From assembly GCA_015680905.1 (NCBI GenBank), contig CM027381.1, positions 17,709,501-17,773,500 on the forward strand: a stretch of DNA of 64,000 nt. Direction: 5' to 3'. Positions 1 through 11,860 of the stretch are shown here, in pieces; positions within the stretch are counted from its first letter, which is position 1, and each line of letters begins with the position of its first letter. Source of the stretch: Coptis chinensis. Its lineage: Eukaryota; Streptophyta; Magnoliopsida; Ranunculales; Ranunculaceae. The notes under the pieces are model-generated. The model searched no databases, had not been told where the DNA came from, and worked only from the letters and a program-made list of their open reading frames with translations. A program made the position numbers and the translations under genes.

Positions 1-5
1 CGTGA

Positions 6-176
6 GACTTTAAGCTTAGAGGGATAGAATCTCAGCAGGAGGCTCTGGTTGTGGCAGAGTTGGCACTAGCAACAACTGATATCATGAAGCTTTTTAATCT
101 GCATGTGATTAAAAGGTGGTTGTTTGTATGTGTGTTTGGACCTTTTTCTTGGGGGTGGGGGTTTTTTCCTGCTTAA
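6..176 (+). other. Possible 3' end of an unrecognised gene
   Basis: One frame stays open from just after a TGA at 3-5 to a TAA at 174-176. Its first half reads like ordinary protein (a helix-like stretch with EALVVAELALATTDIMKL). Its second half turns into G/F/W-rich low complexity, typical of untranslated DNA. It could be the last exon of a gene lying to the left of the window. I do not recognise it, and chance is a serious alternative. Confidence 0.2.
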
Positions 177-745
177 GCTGGGTGGGAGCATTTAGCTGTC
201 TAGTGTCTACTAGAATACAGATTATATTTTGTGCACATGGATCCTAGATATCTGTGAATCCTTACCGTGAGGAAGATAATTTTTTATTTTCTCCTTGGAC
301 ATCAATCTTGCTATCCCAGGGAAGAAACTTTTGCCTAGTTGCAATATTGTTCTAAGCGATACCAAGCAAGAAATTAAACAAGTAAATAAAAAATGTTTAT
401 GTACATTGCACCATATTTTATTGTATGTAGTTCTGCCACTTCTCATTATTAGTGTTTCAATATACGGTTAATAACTTGCAAGATTGGTCAGTTTTGTCTA
501 GAATTTAGACATATGGTTGATTAGTTGCAAAAGTGAATGTTGTAAGTGAAGTTGGACATGCATAGGCGACTCAGATCATGTGGGGCGCTTGGGGCTCATA
601 AGCTTGCAAGCAGTAAGTGAAAGTAAAAGGCAACAATAAACTCAAATGCTAAAATTTAAGCTTTCATGACAATTACCATGTGCTTGAGTGATACTTCTGT
701 CTACTAGAATCTCTTCTACCTTTTGATATGGCTTGATGGTGGCAT
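177..745. other. No gene seen
   Basis: AT-rich sequence between the possible gene end and the LINE target site. Short open frames here have no recognisable domain. I see nothing else in it. Confidence 0.5.
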
Positions 746-758
746 GCTTGAATTGTTC
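746..758 (+). repeat. LINE target-site duplication, 5' copy
   Basis: GCTTGAATTGTTC, identical to 6419-6431. It marks the 5' border of the LINE. Confidence 0.9.
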
Positions 759-825
759 TGTTGGATTTAAACACTTCAAGTTGGATTTCGTACTCCATTT
801 TTCGAGTTCTTTTTGCTCTGACTCC

Positions 826-2406
826 ATGGATATATCTGAGTTTGAGCAACCTCCTGCTCCTAGTCAGGTCGTTGGTACACAACAGACTCAAAACGGCGTT
901 GGAAAGGAAGCTCCTTTACTGGTGGAGAAGACAAACTCGAGTTTAAATACAACTGGAACTTCAACTGCAAACACAGTGGTAGTGAGGCAGCAAGCTGGGA
1001 AAGAAGCTTATGCAGACAAAGCTCGTGATAGGAGGTCAAGAACTGTTGATATTTCCGATCTACCCACACCAGGAATGAGAGGTGAAACACCTTCGATTAA
1101 GATATCTGCCAGATCCGTTGATAAAGGTATTGAATTCTATAAGTTTGCCTTGGTAGCGCGCTTAGATTTCAAAGGACTTAACATCACTGATGTGAGGAAA
1201 ATGGCAACTGATATGTCAAATTTTAAAGTTAACTTTAAAATTTGACCATTTTACTCACATCATTAAAATTTCACCCTTGGGGAAGGGCTTCTTGGTTTTT
1301 AATCTTGAAAATCAGGATGAATATGAGAAAATTTGGTTTGGGGGTCAGCCCCTTCGATTCTCAAAATGGACAAATTTTTGTGGAAAAGTATAAGAATACA
1401 ATGTCCTCTGTTTGGATTAAGTTTCCAGGGCTTAGTAAAGCGTATTGGGAAGTCGATGTGCTTATGTCCACGGGAAGAACTATTCATGTGGACAGGAACA
1501 CACTAGATAGAGACATGGGATACTACGCTAGCGTACTAGTGGATGTTGATATGACCCAAACAATTCCTGACAAAATTTTGGTGGAAGTGGAGAACACTGA
1601 TATTGAATTTTGGCAAGATGTTTCTGTTGGTAAGTTGCCTAAGTTTTGTAACAATTGCAAAACTGTAGGCCACATTGTGACTGTAAATTCTTGAAGAAGG
1701 ATTTTGAAAAAGAAAAAAGAAATGTTGAATAAGGAGCAGGCTAAGGAACCAGTTGCTAAGGTTAACATGCCTGAGGGCCTGTCAAGGAATCGAAAAAGGA
1801 ATGGAGAAGAAAGCAGATAGATGTTGGAAATCGAAATCCAATAGTTACTGTTGAAGCAGTATCTGAGGGTGAAGGGATTGCCAAACAAAATAATACTGTT
1901 CAGAATGTTGAAGAGGCTCATGCCACTCCTGAAGAGGATGTCCCGCTGTTTTTGAAGATGCTACATGGAATTGGTAGAGAATGAGGTTCAAGAAGATCCA
2001 GTCATGACGATAGAAGGAGGACATGAACAGGAAGAGGAGGGTTCTGTTGGGGATGTGGTGTTGGATACTATGGATACTAGCTGCTCCCTTATGTCTCCGG
2101 TTTGGCAAGCTTTGGTTACAAACAATGTTTTTGATGTGCGTGAAGGAGAGGAGAGTGTTCCAGAATCTCCAGAATTAGAAACTGATTTGGTAAGACAAGA
2201 AGATGATGAAACAGGCCAGGTCTCCACTCCTACTCAAGAGGGTGTAGTGAGAGGCAGTGAGACTTACTGGTAGATCTCCTACTCAAGGGTGCGTGAGTGT
2301 TCCTCGACAGGATAAGTCGCCACCAAAAACTCAGAAAAGAAAGCAGACAAAGAAAGGGATTGTGTCTTTAAAGACCAAGGCCGTAAGAGATTGCTATTCT
2401 CCCTGA
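826..2406 (+). pseudogene. LINE ORF1, DUF4283/zinc-knuckle RNA-binding protein (broken)
   Basis: ORF1 of plant L1 elements encodes an RNA-binding, Gag-like protein that coats the element RNA. The ATG at 826 is the first one inside the element and opens a reading frame starting MDISEF; an upstream in-frame ATG at 733 lies outside the target site. The DUF4283-like fold begins near 1135 (FYKFALVARL), then changes frame around 1245 and continues to 1694 with VWIKFPGLSKAYW and the GKLPKFCNNCKTVGH knuckle. The last cysteine of that CX2CX4HX4C knuckle is only readable after a one-base shift near 1675. An acidic linker (1965-2273) and a basic tail (to TGA 2404-2406) follow. At least three lesions. 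Confidence 0.85.
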
Positions 2407-2410
2407 ACTT

Positions 2411-5400
2411 ATGAGGACACTCTTTTGGAATATCAACAGGACTAAGAAGTTAATTGCTTTAGACAGAATAAAGGAACTTGTTGCTGTTAAAAAGCCTGAC
2501 ATTTTATTCCTGGCTGAGCCTATGGTGAAACCTAAGCACAAAAATATCAGTTCTTTGGGGTTAAATAATTTCTCTCATCATATTATTCATAATGACTCTG
2601 AGTCTCATTTTGGAAATCTGTGGGTCTTCTATAGAATTGGGATTCAAGTGAGATGTCTGTTCAGCACTTCAGCTCTAGCCAGCATATTACTGTTGAGTGA
2701 TGGTGCTATTATGACTTTTGTTCATGCTAGTTGTAGTGTTGTCAATAGAAGGGGGTTATGGAATGATCTAAGGGTCATCAATTCACAGGCACCATGGCTA
2801 CTGCAGGGAGACTTTAACATTGTTTTGCGGTATGAAAAAAAGAAGGGAGGCAGACCTCCTGCTAGAAGTGCTATGAATGATTTCCTGGAGGTGATCAATA
2901 ATTGTGAAATGATTGAGAGCCATTATTTGGGACCTGACAAAACCTGGTGTAATAATCAGCAAGGGAGGAATAGAATCTATGGTAAACTAGACAGATGCTT
3001 CTTTAATAGTGCTTGGGAAGACAAGTTCTCAGGTTGGAGTTACAAAATGGGGTGTAGGTTGGGGTCTGATCATTCACCTATTGCTGGTGGTTGAGTCAAG
3101 GTACCTAAGCCACCAAACATTCCTTTTAGATTCAATAAATGTTGGTTAAGGCATGAAGGATTCATGGAGTTAGTCAAAAACAGTTGGAACCAATACTTAT
3201 GGGGTGCACCGCTCTATGTGGTGAATCAAAGCTTAAAAGACTTAAACAAGACCTAAAGAAGTGGAACTTTGAGGTGTTTGGGAATGGCGGACAATAACAT
3301 AAGTAAAGGATAGAGAGACTTAACTGAAGCACAGGAACAACTAGCAAAAAATGCGGAGGATAATGAAGACTGGGAGCAAGAAGTTATGCAGAAAGAGGTT
3401 CAACTCAGTGAGGTTTTGATGGATAGGAGTTTATGATGCAGCAAAAATGTAAAGCAACATGGTATGGTGAAGGAGAGAGGAATTGAGCATACTTCCAATG
3501 CCTATATAAGATCAGGCAAAGTGCATCTCTATTATGTGAGGTACACACTGAAGAGGATCAAATAGTAGTGGAACAAGAGGATATTAAGAAGTATATAGTG
3601 GATTTTTTTGACAAAAGATTTCAGTATAAGGAAGGACATGTTGATGATACACTTGTGGACCTGATGCTTAGCTTGGTAACTGAGTACGATAATGTGTTGT
3701 TGACTGCGATTACTTATTCTGTGGAAATTGAGCATGCTGTGTTTGCAATGAGTCAAGGAAGTTCTCCTGGACCAGATGGGTTCCAAGGGTTTTCTTACTA
3801 ACATTGTTGGAGCATAATAAAGCGGATGTTGTTAGAGCAGTGAGATCTTTCTTTGTGGAGGGAGAGTTACCTTCTGGACTTAATTTTCATTTCATCACTT
3901 TAATCCCAAAGGACAAAGGTGCAACTAGGATTTCTAGATTCAGACCAATTTGCATGGGGAACTCTCTCAAGAAAATTCTGTCTAAAGTGATGCAAATCAG
4001 GCTCAATGTGATCATTGACAAGCTGGTGTAAAAGGAACAAGCTGCATGGTAGATGTATACAATCTAACATAGGGTGTGCTTCAGAGATGGCAAATGAGCT
4101 TAAGTAGAAAATATATGGCGGTAATGTGGCTATTAAGATAGACATCTCGCGAGCATATGACGCTTTAAATTGGGATTTCTTGCGGATGGTTATGGGGAAG
4201 TTTGGCTTCTCTTAGCATTGGATAAACTGGGTTATGACTATTGTCAGTACTCTACTAAACTCTTGGTACTAATTAATGGAGGTCCATGTGGATATTTTTA
4301 AACTGGTAGGGGGTTGAGACAGGGAGATCCTTTTTCCCCATTGTTGTTTGCTCTAGCTGAGGATGTTTTAAGCAGAGGGTTAAATTATCTAAAGGACAAT
4401 GGATATACCAAGCCAATGGTTAAAGTAAAGAAGACTTTGGGGTCTGATCACTTATTATTTGCAGATGACATTTTTGTCTTTGCAAAAGGAGATATAAGGG
4501 GTATAAGGTATATCAAGGAGTTCTTTGAGAAGTATGAGATGTCTTCTGGGCAATGTGTTAGTCAAGACAAAAGCAAGCTATTTTTCCTGGGGCTATTACA
4601 GTGGTTAGAAGATATGTGATTCAGCAAGAATTGGCAATTAAAGTAGGTAGCTTTCCAGAGACTTATTTGGGAGTTCCTATTGTGCAAGGGAGGGTAACCA
4701 AAGTTGTTGTGATTCATGAACTGCGTATTAGACAAGATCAAGAAGAAGCTTACAAGCTGGTTAGGGAAGTTGCTTTTGTTTCAAGGTCGAGCTACTTTAT
4801 CAAATCAGTGTTATGTAGTATCCCCATCGACAATATGGCTATTTACAAATGGCCAAAAGGGATCATACAAGAGGCGGAAACACTTATGAGAAACAACTTG
4901 TGGTCTGGAGACAACTTGTAGTAAGAGTCATTGTTAGCTGGGAAAACTGTTGTAAGCCACTAAATGAAGGTGGTCTTGGCCTGAGGAGAATGAGAGAAGC
5001 GAACCAGAGCATGCTCAGGAAATTGGCTTGGCAGGTGCTCACAGGGAAAGATGAATTCTCTAACTTTATGAGAAGCAAGTTTTTCAACAAAAGGGGAGAT
5101 ATGATTAAATTTTATAAACCTTCATCCATATGGAGGGGTATAAAATGGACACTGAAAGAGATAAAGCCTAACTCCCAGTGGGTGGTGGGTAATGGCAACT
5201 GTATCGACCTATGGAGGGATAATTGGTTGGGTAATTTTTCACTTAAGCAAGTGTTAAACTTATATGATGCTGTACTTAAAAATGCACTGCTGAAGTCAGT
5301 CATTTTTTAGTGAATGGCTAGTGGAGACCTCCTGATAATTTCAAAGAGCTGCTGCACGAGCATGGGACTTGCACGGAAGTCATGAACAAACCAATAGTTG

Positions 5401-6354
5401 AAGGGGAAGACACAATGGTGTGGTGTCCAGATCATAAAGGGGACTTCTCAACAGGTTCGGCCTTTGAATTGATAAGGAAAAAGAAGGACAAGTTAAAATG
5501 GCACAAGTTAGTGTGGAAGAGCTGTATTCATCCCAAGACTTCTGGTACAAACATGGAAGTTAACGAGTAATTGTGCAGTTACACAGGAGAGAGTCCAGAG
5601 GATAGGAGTGACCCTCGCTACCAGATGTTGTGTTTGCAAAGGAAGTTCTGAAAATCTACAGCATTTGTTATGGGAATGTCCAGTTGCAAAACAGTTGTGA
5701 AGGTGGGTCGCAAGCAAGTTCGGAGTTAGATATTTTCAGAAACTGCAGGGTGCATTGACACGTGCAGAATCAAAGTCCTTTGATCAAGGACTTATGGCAA
5801 GCTGCTATTGTTGGGGGAGTCGTGAGTTAGTGGTTGCATAGGAATATGGTGTTTTTTGAAGGCAACAACCTCAATCTCCAGTTCTGTGAGAGATATGTCA
5901 GAAGGCAAGTTTCTTGTGCAGGGCACTTAACGAAGAAGTACATGAGACATACAGATAAGGACATTCTAAGTATATGGGGAACCCAGGTCCAGCTGGTTGG
6001 GGTTCTACCTTTAGGAACAATGAGGGCGCATTTCTTATAACTTACACTAAAGGGTTGGGCGTAGCTACTAATTATAGAGCATAATGCTATGCTATCATAG
6101 AAAGTGTTGAGATTGCTATAGAAAATGGTTTTATGGATATTTGGATTGAATCTGATTTTGAAGCTGCTGTCTATGATTTTGCTACTGGGAGTGTGCCTTG
6201 GGAATTCAAGAATAGATGGAACATGCTTCGAGAATCAAATTTTGCAGTCTTACTGCAGGTGTTATGGAATTGTATGAAGGGAAACCCCCATGGTTGTATA
6301 AATGGGAGGCTCTTGAGTCAATTTATTTTAAATTTGATAACTGAGTGTCTCTGA
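2411..6354 (+). pseudogene. LINE ORF2: endonuclease, reverse transcriptase, RNase H (broken)
   Basis: ORF2 supplies target nicking and target-primed reverse transcription. The endonuclease (2411-3094) keeps WNIN, the catalytic LAEP glutamate, GDFN and the terminal SDHSP motif, and is cut by a TGA at 3094. The RT region (about 3568-4921) shows SSPGPDGF, LIPKDKG, RFRPI, KIDISRAYDALNW, RQGDPFSPLLF and the FADD catalytic box, spread over several frames. A zf-RVT segment follows (5382-5720, with CVCKGSSENLQHLLWEC). RNase H occupies about 5985-6350 (GWGSTFRNNEG, KGLGVATNYRA, IESDFEAAV), with a stop replacing its first catalytic glutamate. More than eight stops or frameshifts are present. Confidence 0.9.
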
Positions 6355-6418
6355 CAGTCAGATACCTGTAATTTATCTTAATATCAATATATATACTCAG
6401 CTCATTTAGCAAAAAAAA

Positions 6419-6431
6419 GCTTGAATTGTTC
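6419..6431 (+). repeat. LINE target-site duplication, 3' copy
   Basis: GCTTGAATTGTTC directly after the A8 tail at 6411-6418. Confidence 0.9.
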
Positions 6432-6635
6432 AATAGTGGTGCTTTGGTTGGGCGTCCTTGTCTGCATGGTACTTCTTTAACATCTGGCATGAAGTAGGTG
6501 ATATCATCGGGCACTCATCAAATTGGATTGGGCAACCCCTCAAATTTTTTTTTTACAAGTTTGCCATCAAAGCCCAAGCCCAGCAACCAATTCAACCGGT
6601 ATCGCCAAAACAAACCCTCTGGGTCGTTTCTGTTT
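6432..6635. other. Spacer between LINE and palindromic array
   Basis: Contains the first copy of a 25-bp direct repeat (6506-6530), repeated exactly at 18748-18772, followed by a T-run. No gene seen. Confidence 0.4.
6506..6530 (+). repeat. 25-bp direct repeat, copy 1
   Basis: Begins ATCGGGCACTCATC and ends AATTGGATTG. The same 25 bases recur at 18748-18772, and similarity runs weakly on into ACCCCT on both sides. Confidence 0.7.
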
Positions 6636-7096
6636 ACACTCAAACGACGTGGTCACGTAGTTTGAGTGTACACTCAAACAACTTGACCAAGTCGTTTGAG
6701 TATACACACAAACGATATGGCCACGTCGTTTAATTGTACATACTCAAACGATATGGCCGCGTAGTTTGAGTGTACACTCAAACAACTTGGCCATGTAGTT
6801 TGAGTATACACTCAAACGATATGGTCATGTAGTTTGAGTGTAACTCAACTCAAACTCAAACCACATTGGTCAACGGCGTGACCACGTAGTTTGAGTATAT
6901 AGTTGAAAACGATATGGCAAACTACGTGGTTTGTTTGAGTAACACTCAAACGACATATGGTTTGAGTATGTCAAACGATATTTGAGTTTGATACACTCAA
7001 AACTTGGTCATGGTATACACTCAAACGATATGGTCATGTAGTTTGAGTATACACTTAAATGATATGGTCACGTAGTTTGAGTGTACACTCAAACGA
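6636..7096. repeat. Palindromic array A (CAAACGA core, GTGTACAC spacer)
   Basis: A run of near-tandem units of roughly 34 bp. Each pairs a core of the form CAAACGAYATGGYCAYGT with TCGTTTGAG, and neighbouring cores are joined by a spacer that is itself palindromic (TTTGAGTGTACACTCAAA). Several units are degenerate or rearranged between 6850 and 7020. Arrays B and C share the core but not the spacer. Confidence 0.8.
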
Positions 7097-7253
7097 TTCC
7101 AATTGAATTAGAAAAATTGAAATCCAATTTAAAAAATTGGGTTAGAAACAACACAATTACACCAACACAACTACATGCACTCTGCACTCTTTATCTGTTA
7201 TGACATAGTATCTTTATAACCAAGTTAAAACATGTAATCAAACATGTTAAAAT

Positions 7254-7830
7254 CTAAAATAATAATTTGTTTTATATTTAAACTTGTTAGTATTATTATT
7301 TTTTCAATTGTGAATTATAAACTAGTTTGGGGTTTGGAGTTCAGGGTTCAGGGTTAAGAAATTTCGTACCAACATATTTCACTTAATTATTTGAAATAAT
7401 AATTTGTTTTATATCTAAACTTGTTATTTTTTATTTTATTTTTAAAATTGTGAATCATAAACTAGGTTGGGGGTTTGGAGTTTAGGGTTTAGGGTTTAGA
7501 GTTGTTTACAAATTTCGTATTAACATATTTTACTTAATTATTCAAAATAATAATTTGTTTTATTTATAAACTTATTATTTATTATTTTCTTTTTCAAATT
7601 TTGAATCATAAACTAGTTTGGGGGTTTGGGGTTTGGGTTTAGGGTTTACAAATTTCGTACCGACATAAAAAAATTTTAATTTCAAACATATTTCACTCAA
7701 TTATCTAAATCTAAAATAATAATTTGTTTTACATCTAAACTTGTTATTTTCTATTTTTTTTTATTCAATTGTGAATAATAAACTAGTTTGAGGGGTTTAG
7801 AGTTTAGGGTTTACAAATATATTTCAAATA
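7254..7830 (+). repeat. Four tandem units of about 140-165 bp with telomere-like motifs
   Basis: Four diverged copies start near 7254, 7393, 7546 and 7712. Each opens with AATAATAATTTGTTTTA, passes through AAACTAGTTTGGGG and ends in GGTTTAGGGTTTAG-like sequence plus AAATTTCGTACC (weak in the last). The TTTAGGG-like runs resemble plant telomere repeats or the telo-box of promoters. The position, directly upstream of the transposon gene, would fit a promoter region. Confidence 0.7.
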
Positions 7831-7915
7831 TATATAGAATACTCATTCACTCAGTTTAGGGTTTACATAGAATACTCAAGTTTTTCTACATATTAGAATA
7901 CTTAAGTTTCTCTAA

Positions 7916-8125
7916 ATGGAACATGAAGATGAAGAAAAAGCATTTGAGGTAATGTTTGAGGTACAACAACAAATTAGAGAAGAGCAACAAAAAAGAAGAT
8001 ATGTTGAAAGTGAAGAAGTGGAACAAAATGTTGAAAGTCAAGGTGAAGAATTTGAAGATGCGACAAGTCGAGCAAATGAGATGTCGAGAAATCGTCGTCG
8101 ACAAAGTGCAAACCTAAATAATGAG
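7916..8125 (+). CDS. Possible acidic first exon of the MULE gene
   Basis: An ATG at 7916 opens a 70-codon stretch (MEHEDEEKAFEVMFEV...) rich in E, Q and R, probably a coiled coil. It ends at a strong donor (GAG followed by GTAAGA at 8126). It lies about 400 bp before the recognisable transposase exon at 8529, with array B in between. It may be an upstream exon of that gene or a small separate ORF. I cannot find a convincing acceptor near 8500, so the link is inferred only from the donor, the orientation and the acidic character of FAR1-like N termini. Confidence 0.35.
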
Positions 8126-8214
8126 GTAAGACTTGATTAAAATGAATACAAAACACTTGATTGATTGAATGAATGAATGGATGCAAAATATTTGAATGAA
8201 TGCAAAACCCGAGC

Positions 8215-8441
8215 CCAAACGACATGGTTGGGTCGTTTGGGAACACTATAGAACGACATGGCGGTGTAGTTTGAGAACACTATAGAACGATATGGCCGGG
8301 TCGTTTGGTGACACTATAAAACTACATAGCCGGGTCGTTTGGGAACACTATAGAACGACATGGCCGAGTTGTTTGGGGACACTATAGAATTACATGGTCG
8401 GGTCGTTTGGACCCTCTATGAAATTACATGGCTGGGTCGTT
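8215..8441. repeat. Palindromic array B (core plus GAACACTATAG spacer)
   Basis: About seven units of about 33 bp. Each contains GAACGACATGGCCGGGTCGTTTGG or a close variant, separated by GAACACTATA. The core matches arrays A and C while the spacer is specific to this array. It lies immediately upstream of the transposase exon, probably in an intron or leader. Confidence 0.8.
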
Positions 8442-8528
8442 TGGACTAAATTTAGTTAAAAATTAATTTTTTTTTGTGACTTTGAAACTAAATGCAAATT
8501 GTTTGAGACTCTTGTTTTATTCTTCTAT

Positions 8529-11294
8529 ATGTATATTTCTTTGCCGCTATCCGGAAACCGATCCTCTGCAAACTCGAATGATGTGGATTGTCAATCGATT
8601 TTAAGTGATACAATAGAAATTTTTACTACGGAAGAGGTATGATTGAGTAGGTATTGATTTTTTTTTTTTAAAATTTTTCTAAATGTAATTTTATTAGTGT
8701 ATTAATAATAGTTGTTTTTTATGTGTTTAGGTCTTTCATACACGTAGCGAGACAATCGGTTGGGCAACCGCTAGAGGAAGACAAGTTAATGTTGTTGTGG
8801 TCATTGAAAAGTCAGAGTGTGCCAAGGGAAATCGAGTAGCAAGATTGAATTTGGCTTGCGAGTGCTCGGGTGTGTATCGGTCATACAAGAAGGAAGGCGA
8901 AGAGAGGGCTAATAAAAGAAAGTCGGGAACCAAGAAATCGGGATGTCCATTTAAGTTAAAAGGTGTTTTCCAACGTGGCACTGTCGATAGTTGGAAAATA
9001 GAAGTTAGAAATGGTATTCACAACCATATATTGGCGAAGACCCTTGAAGGACATGCATTTGCTACTCGTCTGACCGTTCCTGAGTTCGAATACTTGTCAG
9101 AGATGAGTAAGTGTGGAATAAAGCCTAAACAAATTTTGGATTTTATCAAGAGTAGGTATCATGATAACATATCTAGTATATCTCAAGTCTACACTGCAAG
9201 GCAGAAGGTGAGGAAATTGGATATGAACGGTCTCACACAATTGCAGAGATTGCGTGAGTTGTTAGCAAAAGAGCATTATTTTGAGGAGTTGAGACAGAAT
9301 GAGAATACCGATGAGATAACGGGGTTGTTATGGGCCCATCCAGAAGGTGTTAAGTTGGTTCGGACTTTTCCAACAGTTTTCATGTTAGACGCTACCTACA
9401 AAACTAACAGGTATCGGTGGTCTTTCGTACAGTTTGTTGGGGTGATTTCAACGTGGAAGTCTTTTATTGTCAGGTGCTATTTCAGTCTGAAACAACAGTC
9501 GACTATAAGTGGGCTCTGCATTATTTTAGTGGCTTGCTTGGTGACATAAGTCCATTTGTGATCGTGTCTGACAGGGACTTGGCCCTGATGAGTGCCGCTG
9601 ACAAAGTTTTTCCTAACGCACACAAACATCTATGTAGATGGTATATCGCTACGTGCGTCATTTCAAAATGTTACGATATTTTTCCAACTACAGAACTTGT
9701 AGAAGGCCAGTTCGTGGAACAATCGTAGTCAAATCGAAGACAGGTTATTTTCCAGCGTAGATGAGATGCTTTGGAAAAATATTACAGGGTTGAGTACTCC
9801 AATTTTGTTAGTTATTTGCGAGAGACTTGGTTTCCTCACATAGATCGATTCGTATGTTGTTGGACTGACCAACACATTCACTTTGGGAGTACAACGACCA
9901 ATAGAGTTGAAGGGTTTCATGCTCAGGTGAAACGTGTACTAGAAAATGCAAACTGTCATGATTTTTTGAGTATGTTTAGCTTAATCTATCCGATTCTAGA
10001 GATCGAGATGTCCGAGATTAGAGCTACCTTCGAGAGAAGTATGATTGTAACTCAGCACCACCACCGGATTCCTTTGTTTCGTGAACTCAGAGGCCTTGTC
10101 TCATGCAAGTGTTTGGACTTGCTATTTGAAAAAATAGATACCCGCGTAAAGTGTGTTAAAGATGGAGAGATAAAGTGTTGGTGTTATTTGCGCACGAGCC
10201 ATGGACTGCCATGTGCTCATGAATTAATTGAGTTTGAAGAGCAAGAGTAGTCCATCCCTTTGACTGCTATCGACCCTTTTTGGAAAACATTGTCTGCTTC
10301 TCCCAATGTGTCAGTGGGTGTTGGTCCCGATGTTACACCTTCGATGGACTTGTTCATGAATAGATTTGCAATGGTTTCTGAAGAAGAACATATGGTTATG
10401 ATTAGGAAGCTTATGGAGATTGCTGTACTAGAAAGTATATGGCTAGTACCGTCTCGTGAGGAAGCAAAAATCAAAGGCTGGCCGAGAGGTAGCTGTAGCA
10501 GAAAGCTTCCAACTGGAGATGATAACTTTTCAAAGCGAGATCCATCTCATTTTGAACATTCTCAACGTGACCATAATGAGTGGGTCTCGTCACAGCCAAA
10601 CACCACGCCCACCCAAAACACCCACACCACACCAAGAAAGAAGTCTTCTCTAAAAATACCAACCCAAAATATCCACACCACACCAATAAATAAGCCTTCT
10701 CCAAAAACAGCCACACCATGAAATGTGAGAGATGGGTTAGACTTTGGAAAGACGAGGGGTCCTAAGGATTACGGGTTGGATATTCCTGAAGAAATGCATA
10801 AATACATTGTTAGAGTCCATGACCCTGTTGGCGATGGTAACTGCGGTTATAGAGCTTTTTGCATTGCATTAGGAGGTTGTCAAGAAGAATGGCCACAGAT
10901 GAGAAAGGAGTTGTACGAAGAGTTTACTGACAATCTCTCCCTTTATTGTACTTTGTACAATCAAAGTGAGGTTTTTTATTCGATGAAGGAAATCCTATAT
11001 GAAGAAGGTTACGCACCCTTAAATAAGTGGATGAGCATGTCCTTTGCTGGATACTTATTTGCTTCAAGATTTAATGTTATCCTTTAGCATTTAGGAGTTC
11101 GTCAGTGCTTCCTTCTCATGGTGTTGAGAACCCAAGCAAATCCTGAGAGAGTGACCCAAGTGTTGGGTAGTGCATATGTTGGTGGAAATCATTTTGTCAA
11201 TGTTGAACTTGTTGAAGATTGTTCGGTTTCTCTAGTAATGCGCCAATGGCTTAGAGCTCGATATGATATTGCTAAAAGTTGGAATTGGCCTTGA
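8529..11294 (+). pseudogene. MULE transposase-OTU protease fusion (broken)
   Basis: Exon 1 runs from ATG 8529 to 8636. A 94-bp GT..AG intron follows and exon 2 begins at 8731, phase 0. Domains in order: FAR1/WRKY-like zinc-binding N terminus (CECSGVYRSY, GCPFKLKG, HNH; 8731-9050); MULE transposase core with D at 9388-9390 (LDATYKTN), D at 9570-9572 (SDRDLAL) and E at 9909-9911 (NRVEG); SWIM finger near 10170-10225 (CWCYLRTSHGLPCAHE); a proline/threonine-rich linker; then an OTU cysteine-protease domain (VGDGNCGYRAF, later GGNHFVNVEL). A one-base shift near 9465 splits the core. After it a single frame runs to 11294, interrupted by stops at 9728, about 9764, 10250, 10721 and 11087. The usual CRWH histidine is Y. 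Transposase-OTU fusions are known in plants; this copy is dead. Confidence 0.85.
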
Positions 11295-11409
11295 CAGCAA
11301 GGCAATTGCAATTTATGGCATTGAACATTTCCAATTTAATATGGAAAAACGAGCCCGTTGAAGACCCAACAGTACATGTTATCGATTAAGTTGTTTGTAT
11401 GTTGTCGAT

Positions 11410-11770
11410 ATGATATTTTGATGTAATTTGATATTTTGATGTAATTTGGAACAAGTGTAATTTGATTTGATTTTTATGTTATTTGTTATGTTAGGGTTTT
11501 TATTTGATTTGATTTGGAAATCGAGTGATCAACTAAGGTGATTCGGACGACAATCGAGTGATTTGGAAATCGAGCGATCGACTAAGTGATATTTTGATGT
11601 AATTTGATATTTTGATGTAATTTGGAACAAGTGTAATTTGATTTGATTTTTATGTTATTTGGAAATAATGTTAGGGATTTTATTTGATTTGATTTGGAAA
11701 TCGAGTGATCGACTAAGTTGATTCAGACGGCAATCGAGTGATTTGGAAATTGAGTGATCGACTAAGTTGA
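11410..11770 (+). repeat. Tandem duplication of about 177 bp
   Basis: Two diverged copies start near 11411 and 11588. Both carry ATTTTGATGTAATTTG twice, then GGAACAAGTGTAATTTG, ending in AATCGAGTGAT-type repeats. It lies in the 3' flank of the OTU reading frame. Confidence 0.7.
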
Positions 11771-11860
11771 TTCGGATGACAATCGAGTGATTGACTAGTT
11801 GATTCGGACGGCAATCGAGTGATTTGAAATAATGTTCGTATGTTGTCAATAATGATCGAA

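Larger units (their letters stand above)
759..6418 (+). mobile_element. Full-length decayed L1-type LINE with RNase H
   Basis: A non-LTR retrotransposon of about 5.66 kb. Direct copies of GCTTGAATTGTTC lie at 746-758 and 6419-6431, and a run of eight A closes the 3' end, so both borders are visible. The order is the plant L1 plan: ORF1 with a DUF4283-like domain and a zinc knuckle, then ORF2 with an endonuclease (EEP fold), reverse transcriptase, zf-RVT and RNase H. Both ORFs contain several stops and shifts, so the copy is inactive. Full length with an intact target-site duplication is less common than 5'-truncated copies. Confidence 0.93.

Noticed and set aside
222-446. 74-residue minus-strand ORF
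   Set aside because: No domain or supporting signal.
7320-7820. True interstitial telomere
   Set aside because: TTTAGGG copies are few, degenerate and embedded in longer units, so a telomere fusion is not supported.
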